Below are positions 54,679-64,000 of a DNA stretch of 64,000 bases, in pieces. Source of the DNA: Annulohypoxylon bovei var. microspora (Eukaryota > Ascomycota > Sordariomycetes > Xylariales > Hypoxylaceae); assembly GCA_022836615.1 (NCBI GenBank), contig MU405235.1, forward strand, positions 62,001 to 126,000, in the 5' to 3' direction. The translations under genes and the position numbers were made by a program. The number at the start of each line of letters is the position of its first letter. The first letter of the stretch is position 1. Under the pieces are notes generated by a model that was given only the letters and a program-made list of their open reading frames with translations, made no database searches and had not been told where the DNA came from.

Positions 54679-55598
54679 TGTTTGTGTTTATGCCTCTTGG
54701 CTACCTAGATATATTCTTTGTTCTTGATTTCGGTTCTGTTTATTATGATATTGATCTTGGTGATCTTGGTGATCTTGGTGATGATGATGATGATGGCAGC
54801 AGGGAAAGAGGTAGGTATCTCTGTGTGAGGTTCGGATTTAAATCACTCAATAACTAGGTAGCTAGCTATACGATTAAAAAGATGAATTGCTAAAGGATCA
54901 TTTAGATCGCTGTTTGGAAGGAAGATCGGTTAACTATATATAAGATTCCATACATTTATGTCTGGTATATATCGTCCTAGACCATCGTGGGTCATGCAAC
55001 TTAGACACGCGTTAGTGCGACAGAAGGCCGACCGACAGGTACCAGTCTAGGAAGCAACCGTCACTATGTGATGATTCACATGGCGCTATGTCGTAGGGAT
55101 CAACCACATAGGAAAAGGGAGAAAGGAGCCTTGATCATAGGCAGGTTTGTCGTAGATCTCGGCTCGGAGACATCGGAAACATCGGGCGCCACTACACCAT
55201 GACCTTCTGCTCGGGAAATGTAGCTACATCTAATCTTATCAATCGATATTTACATGCGCTCTATAACTATGTATCTACATAGGTACTTACCAAAGTAGGT
55301 ATACATAGGATGAGACATACAGGTCTGGCAGGGACTAATTAATTGTAAACGCAATGCGGTGGAAACCTGCTTTGTGTCTGGTGAGACTGAACGTTTAGTT
55401 AGACGGATTTACGCAGCCCAACAGTATGGAATTCATACAAATGTCTGACGATAACTCGCATATTGGTATTTCTAAGAACGTTGAACATTCTAGCTGTATT
55501 TTAAAACTCGCTGTACGATTTCCTGTCTATCGCATTTAATGCTCTAGCTAACCCGCCGTACCCCCTTTCCATGTGTGTATCGTATCTAGTACGCCAAC
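54679..55598. other. Intergenic with GATCTTGGT and GAT repeats
   Basis: 0.9 kb. Upstream of the luciferase-domain gene is a tandem GATCTTGGT and GAT array (54753-54795). The rest is AT-rich with no gene. Confidence 0.45.
54753..54795 (+). repeat. (GATCTTGGT)3 (GAT)5 compound repeat
   Basis: Three perfect 9-bp units followed by five GAT units, about 75-120 bp upstream of the luciferase-domain start codon on the minus strand, so in its leader or promoter. Confidence 0.85.
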
Positions 55599-58500
55599 CT
55601 AATCAAGCCAATATGGATCCAAACCCTCCAAGAACTCCAAGTCGACATTAACATAACTCTTCCAGAGGTCGATCTCGCGGTGCCAGGGCTTCGTCTGCAT
55701 TGCGAACGTCACGGCCGTGACGTATTTGAGCAGGTCAACTTCGTCGGTGCCCATAACCAGGATGACTTCGTTGCGATGTATCACGCGCTCCCCCACCGCC
55801 AGCTGGTCCTTCAGCAGTTCTAGCCGCAGCTTGAGGGTGTTGTACATGCTCCATTCACTGATAGGCATGTCCTTGGGGATGAACTTCCAGATCCAGGATC
55901 GAGCGTAGCCGTCCAAGAAGGCGGTGGCGTGTCGGTTCCAGTCGCCGAGCATAGCCGGGTAGAAATGCGGTGCGGACCAGACGCGGAGGATCGCGAATCT
56001 GGCGTTGGGGTTATGCTGAGACGCGAAGGTTCGCGCGAGGGGAAGCAGGACAGGCCAGTCGTCGGGGCTGACGAAGCCGGGGATGTGCTGCGGGTACTGG
56101 ATCGCCTTCTGGCGGTCGGCGTAGTCCATGAACAGGTCCAGCTGGCCCGGCCTGTGCGGCTCTTCGTTGGCGACGGCGAACCCGGGGACGACGAGGGGAT
56201 CGTTCTGTAGGTACCCGGGGGCGATGATGCCGGCAAGGTATACTACAAAGGTCAGCGGCGGGTTAGAAACACCGTAAAGGAAGATCGGACTTACGTTTCG
56301 CGAGAATGGGCCGCACTGCAATGCTCCACTTCATGGGGTACGCGTCTGCGAAGTATTTATTAGTTACCTTAGCCTCGGTCATCACCGTCTCCCACTCCTT
56401 CCAGAACTCCTTTGGCCGATACTTAAAACTTGCCCTTGTGCGGCAATCAGGAAGCGTCTTCGCGCGTTCGCGAGGTTTGAGGAGCAAGCTGTCTTTATAC
56501 GTGCTCCCCTCTTCGGATCTGAAGAACTCTGTCACGGGTTTACACTGATCTAAGTTGGGAAAGAACATGGCCATCTCGACAAAAGCTTTGACAATATCCT
56601 GGGTGATGAACGGGTGTGGCCATCCCGCTCGCGCCTCGTGGCTGTAGGTCGTGTAATCGGTCCTGATCTCGAGCCAGTCGAGTATGTTGACCAAGAACCA
56701 CACCCAGTCCGTCGACCCGCTAGTTTTCTGAAACCCGAGGATGCCACGGAGAATCTTCCCGGTCTCTGCGTACTTCTCCTGGGCACCGGGTTCTAGATCT
56801 CCGGCGTGGAATGCCTCAACCAGGGCTATATCATCGTTAGAAATCGGTAACATTTCTGGGCGGTACATTCTTAACTCACCAGCGCCGCGATCCTTTTCCA
56901 TTACCATGGTTCTGTCCGCTGTCCTGAGCTCGGTTTCTATGCCAAATAAGCTGTTGATGCCTCCACGGATTACACTCGACGATTCGCTTAAGAGGCCGAC
57001 TCGGCGCAGTAGTCGCTGTCTCTCGCTGCTGATGTGGTTATTATTAATCATCGCAATCGTATCTTCCCATATCGGCGGCTGGCTCCAGTGGGTTACAATC
57101 TTCATATCTTCGTCATCTGGGTTTGATTCAGCCTCGGTACTCCAGGCTTCATCGTCGTCGGCCTCAGGGAGTTTAGATACATCCTGGTCACGTTTGCTCA
57201 GCTCCCTGGCTTCTTCGGCTAGGACGTTGATCATCGTGGCAGGCGTCGTCTCTAAGCGAGTAATCGAGTTGCTGACTTCCCTGAAAGGAACGTTCCGGTT
57301 AGGCGATATTAGCTCGTCAGAGAAGAGAATCAAGTCCTCGGCAGCGTCGGCTTCGTTGTAGAACAGGTATGGTGAAGCTTCCTTATGTGCTTCGCCGTTC
57401 GTTTCGAGGACTTTCTTATTTAACACGTCGGCAGTGAAGAACGTGTTAGACGGGTGGTTGACATCATCCCACAGGCTCGTAACCTCTTCTCCAGGTTGGA
57501 TAGAGCGGACACGCAATGTCTCTTTATCCCTAGTAAGACCTCGTAGGAAAGGCTCCCTATGCGTATAGACGTCGAGGGGCTTGGTGACTCGCCAAGCTTT
57601 GCGAAGTTCCTAGACAACATTAGCTCGTGCATAAACTTCATTTTTGAGTGCGCCGTACCGTGACGATCACATTGTATAGCTGGATTGGATCGTTACAGGG
57701 AACGAAGTCCCATAACCAGACCTCGTAATAGTCTTCGAAACCAAGGCGCCACCTTCGGAGGATTTCTACCATGTCAAAATATTCAGGGCCGACCTCGAGC
57801 ATTATCTCCCACTCTTTCTTAGAAGCACGACCAAGGCCTTCCTTGCGCCTCATGGTCCATAGGTGCTCCTCTTCAGGCGCTGTAATTATCTTTCCCGTCT
57901 TACCGTCTCGCACGAGGAGCAACAGTTCACCGGTGCGCATGCTGCAGTATTGGAGAAACCGGCGGGTCACCGAGTCGTTTCGTCTCATGTGGCCAACAAT
58001 GATGTTCCTAACTTCGAAAAAGCTATGTTGGCGTCGGTGTTGGCTTCGGGCTCCAACCTGATGGTAATGGCTGTGTTTCTGGGCCTCAAAATCCTTGAAA
58101 TATGGGAAGAATCCCTAGTATACGGTTAGAACCTCGCTTTTGGCGGCTGGTAAAAGATGATAGACGAGAAAATGACATTTAGAAGTAGCATGCGAAGCTG
58201 CTTGAAATTACTTGAAGAGAAAACAAGAAGAAAAAAAAACAGTAAACAGGAAATAGACGGAGACTTACAAGTTCATGGAGCTGCTGCGTGAGCCTATCAC
58301 TGCCCCAAGAAACCCAATTCGAAGCGGGAAAATATTGCCAAACCGTGAGGAAGTTCAGCCTCGAAAATTCGTCCCAATTTCTACAAAGCTGAACAGCGTG
58401 CCTTAGGTCGCAGTCCTTCGCCATAACAGAGAATTGAAGCCAGCCGTCTCGTGACATCGAGTCCTCGCTCGAGTAATTCCATATACTCTTGCCGCAAACT

Positions 58501-60215
58501 TGGATTCTCATCTTCCCCTGCTGGCGAGGCTTCTTGCTGAAATTTCTCTTGAGCTTCGCAAGGCCCCCTTCGCTATTGATGAGCTTCTGACGCTGAGCGA
58601 GCATGTTGTTTAGGAACCATTCGGGGTCTTGGAGGTAGCCGTATCGATGCTCTTGCAGTATGACATCCTCGAAAGACTCCTCCTCGAGAATGTCATCCTC
58701 GTCGCCTTTAGGTTCGGGCTCGTCTCCCCTGATAAGATCGGCGCAGGCATCTCGTATGTCCTGGAGGCTAGGCTGCTCGACTTTGAGACAGAGGTCTCTC
58801 AAGTCGGACTCGGCTATCTCTGGGTCGCTGAGAAATTCCTCCACGCTCGAAGCACGCACGGCGGCTGGAAGCAATGAGGCGTGAGACAACAAGAGCCGGC
58901 AGAATAACAGCAACTTGATCTCCTTGATGTCTTTCGTAAGAGAATCAATCTCTTCATCTGCCAAGGGGGCCGTCTTCAAGTGTGTGCCATGAGGGACTTC
59001 TAATGTTCCTACTAGAATAGGGCCCTCGATGTCATCGTAGTTCTTCTCGACACCTTCCTTAAGACGCTTCCTCATTTCGGCTTCGGTCTCGATGTTGCTC
59101 TTATCCGGATCCGGAAGCTCTCCGGGCGCTTTCTCGTCGTCATCGATCATTTCCATGATCCGAGTTTGGCCCGTCCGCCGGTCCTTTGATGATGAAGCAT
59201 TCTGCGATCTAGCCTTGCTGGGTGTGCTTGTCGCTTTTAGAGCCTTCGACTTAGCCTTCTTTTTGGCCTTCTTGGGTTGCTTGTCTTCTGAGATCGCAAG
59301 TCTCTCCACGTCGGCAGATAATTCAGATGACTTGGCAGGTTGTCGTGCAGAATCCTCGTTCTCGTCGACGTCGGTGAGGACTTCCATCCACAAGAAGTGC
59401 TTAATTAGATCGACAAACCGGCTGCGTTCGTCTTCAATGATATCTTCGATAGGATCCCACATCTCCGCGTCGTCGTCATCCAGCGACGCAGATATACGCT
59501 CCTGGTACGCCGCTTCAAGATAGGAATCTTGCCGCTGCTTCTCTTCTTTCTCGCGCTGAGCTCGCAAACGAGCCTCCATCTTTTTCCAGTGCCGCTTAAA
59601 CATAGCCGCCTCCAGCTTAACCTTCTTAGACTCCTTTTCGCGAGTCGCTTCTTCTTCCTTCTGAGCATCGCGGACCCACGTGTACCATTTCTCTTTCTCG
59701 TAGAGTACTTGAGCGGTGCGGGTCTCAAGCTTCTCGAGGGCGCGCAAGACGATATGACGCCGACTAGAAAGGGTGTCTAGATAGGCTTGGTGACCGTAAT
59801 CCATCTGAAGCGGGTAGAAGTGTTTGTGGTGAAGCTTCCTAGCGTCTATCACTTTCCCCAGCAACACATACTCTTGGTAGAGATGAGCATGTATTTCTCT
59901 TAAAGCATTCTCGTCGTCAACGTCGAACGTCTCGTTAGCTAGCGAGACCGTGGATGCCCGCAGATAAGGCGGAAGATTTTCTGACAGAGCATCCAGCTTA
60001 GCATTTCGCCTCTTATAACCTATATACAAGCCATGGCATTGCTTGCCGTGGAATCTACAGAATAGGTTCTCCCATGTCGTTGCAACAGCAGTACATGGCT
60101 GGCCATCAGACAAATTCACCGCCTGTTGTCTCATCAGATCAGGTGATCGGGTGTTTTAGGTGGGTGGAAATAGTAGCAGTTGACTAACCTGGCAGGTTGG
60201 ACTTTGGGATGCCAT
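55599..60215 (-). CDS. Large fungal-specific protein, about 1431 aa, function unknown
   Basis: Five exons join in phase into one frame of 1432 codons: 60215-60189, 60122-58269, 58114-57659, 57609-56295, 56242-55599. The first exon encodes only MASQSPTCQ. Visible parts: a Cys/His segment (CRFHGKQCHGLYIGYKRRNA, about residues 32-51), EIHAHLYQEYVLLGKVIDAR, an acidic/Lys-rich coiled-coil region (KESKKVKLEAAMFKRHWKKM), DLIKHFLWMEVLTDV, DLRHAVQLCRNWDEFSRLN, YFPASNWVSWGSDRLTQQLH, FFPYFKDFEAQKH, IIVGHMRRNDSVTRRFLQYC, KEWEIMLEVGPEYFDMVEIL, DYYEVWLWDFVPC, then long helical regions ending VDLEFLEGLDPYWLD. I recognise this layout from ascomycete proteins with no firm function, some mislabelled as transporters. 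No membrane helices are seen. Confidence 0.82.
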
Positions 60216-60923
60216 CGTGAGCGAGCGGGACAATGAAGACCCATCTATAAGCCAAGAAACTTGACCCGAAAGACAACCTCGAGACAATCTTCTGTCTATA
60301 CACCTAGGTAAGGGACTTAGTGAATTATCATAGTATGTGAAAAGTTAAGAAGAAAGGGCTTCAGGGGTATTGCACGCTAAACCCGCCCAAGCTGCTTATA
60401 TAGCTCTTGCAGCGCACTAAAAGACGCTATGACCAACATTACACAGACGCAGAGGCGCAAAGACATAAAATAAGTACCCAAGTACCTATCTTGGCTTTTC
60501 AATCTTTTTAATATTCTTCCCTCTCTTAAATTGAGATTCTTCATCTATCTTTCTAAATAAGTCTCTTTTATACATGACCTCTAGATTCCCTAGAGATTCT
60601 TCATATAAAGTATCTATCCGTTTAGACACATACTTATCAAATGTCTGTTGGGCATTAGATGACATAAGAATCAGTCGCTCGTTGTTACTGTCAAATATTG
60701 TGGCTCGCGAATGGTATATCTGATTGGACGGGTAGGTACCTATTAGGCTTCAATGACGCCTAAACGGTCATCTAGAATCTGATAGACGATAGTTGGACGC
60801 TGCCTTGTCGACTCCCAACGAGTTGCTGCTACCCCACCGAAGCCCGCTATCCCGTCCCGTCCCGACATAAGAAGCACCAAACTTGAGAATTTTCATATTC
60901 AAAAGTATTAGGATGATATCATG
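60216..60923. other. Intergenic, no gene seen
   Basis: 0.7 kb spacer between two minus-strand genes. It should contain the promoter of the large protein. A CCCGTCCCGTCCCG run lies at about 60850-60863. Confidence 0.4.
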
Positions 60924-62018
60924 TCAAGCTATCATCCTAGTGTGATCATTAAATGAATCTAATTGGAGTATCCTGCTTTGCTTCCGCCAAGTTTCACTAT
61001 CAACCACGTTTCTCCCACCATCGAGCTCGTAGGCCATTGATCCGACGTGTAATGACCGAGGGACTATTGTTCTATCATACGATGATGGCGAGTTAGGTTT
61101 AGTTATGATAGACGACGTCGATACACTTCTAGGTCGCCTCGCTTCGGCCTTTGTAGCTAGAGAAAGCCGTGGTCCAGAGGCTTTGGATTCGAGCGCAACG
61201 TTGTCGTCAGCAACGGCTGAAACTACCTTCGTCTCGTGGGTCGGTTGGTTGGTCATTCGGGCTTGATACATGAATACCTGAGCTAGTGCGATCTTCTGGC
61301 TCGGTGAGGGTTCATCCTGCGTACTTCCACCAGTTTCGCTGTCGAGTCGATGTGCTGGATTGTCGCTCGACTGGGCTTGAGGCGGGGTTAATATTAGGAG
61401 AGGCTGGTTATGTGGTACTCTAACTTGGAAAGTTCGAAGTTCGGGATTGCTAGGACGTTTATGAGTGCTAGACTCGGAAACTAGGGGGCGATGGCTCGTT
61501 GTATCTGGCGTCGCGTACGGTAAGTCTGTGAGAGGGGGGCCAAATATGCTGGAAGCATCAGGGCGAGTTTGTAAGGGGACAGGTTCGCTTGGAGACGATG
61601 CTAAATCTGGTCTTAGACGAATAGGTTTCTCAAATAAAGCCTTTAATCCGGCGTCTGGCTCAGCCGCCGACTCCGTATATCGTCTTTGAATCCGAGGAGG
61701 TGTTGCATCGAGTAAAAACGAAGTTGATGTGTCTAAAGTTTGGTGAGGTTCGTCGAAGGAGTCGCTCGAAAGTCTCGGAGATACCCCTCCTGAGACCGCC
61801 AGCTCGGGCAATCCATAAATCTGATAATGCAATTGACTCGCGGGCGCTGAAGACGGTGATCTAATAATATCACTGCGGTCGCTCGCGAGGGACGGGACAG
61901 GAGACCAGGTTGGACGATCATATGTGTGCCATGCTATTTCTTGGTCTGTTGATCGTCTAGGGCTTGGAGATAGTTCGAGGGATCTGACAGGTCGGCCTAC
62001 AGAGGAGGTAATCGGCAT
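60924..62018 (-). CDS. Disordered Ser/Pro-rich protein, function unknown
   Basis: 364 aa from ATG at 62018 (MPITSSVGRPVRSLELSPSP). Almost entirely low complexity: Ser, Pro, Thr and Arg rich with many SP/TP sites (SPSPRRS, SPVPSL, SPSSAP, ATPP), typical of kinase-regulated scaffold or cytoskeletal proteins. One possible short helix, QKIALAQVFMYQARMTNQPT, lies at about 243-262. A conserved-looking tail reads VPRSLHVGSMAYELDGGRNV. No catalytic motif. Upstream in-frame exons are possible but no splice could be supported. Confidence 0.6.
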   Translation of the reverse strand: MPITSSVGRPVRSLELSPSPRRSTDQEIAWHTYDRPTWSPVPSLASDRSDIIRSPSSAPASQLHYQIYGLPELAVSGGVSPRLSSDSFDEPHQTLDTSTSFLLDATPPRIQRRYTESAAEPDAGLKALFEKPIRLRPDLASSPSEPVPLQTRPDASSIFGPPLTDLPYATPDTTSHRPLVSESSTHKRPSNPELRTFQVRVPHNQPLLILTPPQAQSSDNPAHRLDSETGGSTQDEPSPSQKIALAQVFMYQARMTNQPTHETKVVSAVADDNVALESKASGPRLSLATKAEARRPRSVSTSSIITKPNSPSSYDRTIVPRSLHVGSMAYELDGGRNVVDSETWRKQSRILQLDSFNDHTRMIA

Positions 62019-63064
62019 GGTTAGTCATCGTCCAGTCGAGTATTTTATTCACGGACCTAAACATGTCTTCTTGTTATTGCCCATCGAAGACTCCGGGATG
62101 TCGACCTTCGCAAATTGTGTCTCCGGCTTTCTAACCTCCGTCGTGGGTGACTTGCTCGATCGACGTCCCTTGAAGCGCTTCATCCTTTCCAACATAATCG
62201 TATATATATCAGAACACTTATCTACCTAGGTAGGTACCTAGGCACCGTTGGCACACTTTGAGGCCCTAAAAAGATTAAAAGTAGACTCCCTAGTGCGATA
62301 TTAACACGACGATGATAGTAGAACTTGAGTCACGTTATATTCCTGTTAATAATTGGCAAACAGAACTATGACAAGAAACGGCGACAAAGAGGCTAGTTAT
62401 GAGTAGCTCGATAAAGTTACCATAGAATCATTCTACGATTGCTATATGCAACGAAGAAACATCGGCTGCATTACATAAAACGGCCTCCAGAGCTTTAGGC
62501 AACAAGCACCACTTGATTTCAGTCAGATTATGCTATAAGATGTACAGCAGAATCAAGCTCGCAGTAAGGCGGGTCGATGGGGTATAGACATTTCACTCTG
62601 CGTCGAGAATGGCTTGCGAAAATTTGTTAAATACAACTGGCCATATCTTACCAGAGGCGTCACGGCGGAGACTATCGATTGCGGCGTGGCATAAAATGAA
62701 GAGGAGACTTAGGGGCTGAGTTTTACACGCTATTAGAGGTTATTGGGCTTCTCTACAGTCGTCGCTCTGTAGGGATTCTAGTGCTGACAGTTTCACCTAA
62801 CTCCACTGCGGCGCAGATTCCGGGTCCGTTCTTCATTCCCCCATCGTGACAACACGACGATGTCAAATATGTACACATTTTCAAATGTACAGATCGATGA
62901 TAGTATCGATGAATTCGTAAGGCATTTCTCTCTAATTGTCTATATACAGCAGGATTAACGAATGAGATAATATTCACAGCAGTTATCCGTTGCCCCTTTA
63001 TGCTAGGTATGTACAGGTAAAAAAATAAAAAATAAAAAAAGCAATATATGCAGTAGCTATGCAA
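62019..63064. other. Intergenic, no gene seen
   Basis: 1 kb, moderately AT-rich. TACCTAGGTAGGTACCTAGG palindromic element at 62222-62242. Short frames at 61924-62229 and 62753-63064 are not supported. Confidence 0.45.
62222..62242. repeat. TACCTAGGTAGGTACCTAGG element
   Basis: A near-palindromic copy of the recurring spacer motif. Confidence 0.75.
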
Positions 63065-64000
63065 TTAAATCAATTCAACCAACGGAGAAACAACCGGTTG
63101 AGCGGGTGAAGGGTATCTCCGACCTTCTTCGTCACTAATTTTGTCCAGTCCGGGGAAAACGACGATGTAGTTGGGTCTCACGCCACCTTCGAAGCGGTAC
63201 CGATACTCGCAGGGCTGGGAGAATACGAGGTAGCCAAAAGCAACACACTCAGCTATCACTTCTCGCAGATGATTTTCCTGCTCGTACCTATTTTGGCGAT
63301 CGCCCGTCACAAAAGGTTCGAGGAAGGTGCTTAGAGCTACGGCAAGCTGCTGCGCTCCGTGAGTACTGACATCTTCCGACGGAGCCAACGACGTTCGATC
63401 ACTCCTACTTGGGTGAAGCAAGAAAGCAGATAGTTGCCGCCATTGAGTGAGTGCAATATCAACAGCTATTACATCGGTATTAGGACACGTAGCATTAGCA
63501 TATAAGCGATCTGACTTACCTTCTGCACTTCCTCTGTAGCTTTCCATAGCCGGTATCAGAGAGACAAAAGAAGAAACCGGCTGCGGTAGCAGAGAAAAAT
63601 GAGAAGCTCCATCTAAGGTAACACTGGCAAATGTAACTCTGGAAATGACGTGCTGAATGGCATTGTACCGGGTTTTTGGGTCCACCGCTAAAGATGCGAG
63701 TTTGGCAGCTGACATTGTACTGTCCTGATCCAGTCCGAGATGGACCAGGATTGTGGCGAGCGCATCTACGCTGCGGGAAACCGGTAGAGTGTGGTAGCAA
63801 CTTTCGACGTGTTGTTGGATCAGGTGGTTCAGAGAACGCATCTCCGCGCCAATTCCATTTTCTGGTGTCGAGTCTAAGAGAAATTGTTCTAGCTGTAATT
63901 TGTCTGTCGGCATAGGAGTTGAGTAAGGACTTCGCAACGGCTTCTCCTGGCTAGCGTACGAAGCCACCTGATATCTAGCTTTCGATCCTTGAGATTTTGG
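63065..64000 (-). CDS. Conserved fungal protein, C-terminal part
   Basis: Runs off the right edge, so the N-terminus lies beyond the window. The frame is open from 64000 (PKSQGSKARYQ) to the TGA at 63067-63065. An in-frame 54-nt intron (GTAAGT at 63519 to TAG at 63466) is likely: removing it joins SYRGSAE to AVDIALTQWRQLSAFLLHPS. Recognisable blocks: LIQQHVESCYHTLPVSRSVD, SDRTSLAPS, QLAVALSTFLEPFV, REVIAECVAFGYLVFSQPCE, VVFPGLDKISDEEGRRY. I recognise this arrangement from uncharacterised Pezizomycotina proteins; function is unknown. It is not clear whether the unseen N-terminus carries a membrane segment. Confidence 0.7.
   Translation of the reverse strand, partial: PKSQGSKARYQVASYASQEKPLRSPYSTPMPTDKLQLEQFLLDSTPENGIGAEMRSLNHLIQQHVESCYHTLPVSRSVDALATILVHLGLDQDSTMSAAKLASLAVDPKTRYNAIQHVISRVTFASVTLDGASHFSLLPQPVSSFVSLIPAMESYRGSAEGKSDRLYANATCPNTDVIAVDIALTQWRQLSAFLLHPSRSDRTSLAPSEDVSTHGAQQLAVALSTFLEPFVTGDRQNRYEQENHLREVIAECVAFGYLVFSQPCEYRYRFEGGVRPNYIVVFPGLDKISDEEGRRYPSPAQPVVSPLVELI

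Noticed and set aside
55820..56236. 138-codon minus-strand frame rich in Ser/Thr/Pro
   Set aside because: Alternative-frame shadow of the last exon of the large protein gene.

Overview
The window looks like nuclear DNA of a filamentous ascomycete, most likely a sordariomycete. Genes lie on both strands without operons. Introns are short (mostly 49-160 bp) with GTAAGT/GTATGT-type donors and YAG acceptors. The proteins are typical of Pezizomycotina: a Dpb11/Cut5 checkpoint protein with four BRCT domains, eIF3c, a sedolisin, a DUF1772 protein, a PTH11-like membrane protein and fungal-only families. The spacers are full of TACC/TAGG runs and TACCTAGGTA palindromes, which I associate with Xylariales-type genomes (inference). 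No prokaryotic, viral or CRISPR features were seen.

Layout. 0-9 kb: C-terminal part of an Arg/Ser/Asp-rich protein (5' end outside the window), Dpb11, a small WNCQSW protein, and an APH-fold kinase interrupted by one UGA codon. 9-20.6 kb: an acyl-thioesterase-like hydrolase, a weak hypothetical, a small membrane protein, a secreted histidine-phosphatase-family protein, a SIRT5-like sirtuin and a secreted sedolisin. 21-31.3 kb: a run of redox and tailoring-type genes (FAD monooxygenase, P450, DUF1772, NTF2-like, NmrA-like) with no synthase backbone. 31.4-37.5 kb: a secreted two-repeat lectin-like protein, a 261-bp MITE, and a nine-exon metallocarboxypeptidase with a probable 4-nt micro-exon. 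37.7-44 kb: a decayed PTH11-like receptor gene followed by a 4.8-kb gene-poor block. 44-64 kb: housekeeping-like genes, namely a FAR1-like DNA-binding protein, eIF3c, a hemerythrin-domain protein, a TAP-like hydrolase, a luciferase-domain protein, a five-exon fungal protein of about 1430 aa, a disordered protein and one partial conserved gene.

How the genes may work together. Most are independent. The exceptions are inferred. The 21-31 kb set could be an orphan tailoring group acting on an aromatic or polyketide substrate. The secreted sedolisin, phosphatase, carboxypeptidase and lectin-like protein fit an extracellular nutrition role. The two strongest anomalies are the single nonsense codon in an otherwise intact kinase frame and the micro-exon in the carboxypeptidase. 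Exon borders were placed by hand from splice consensus, frame and family motifs; no alignment or expression data were available.
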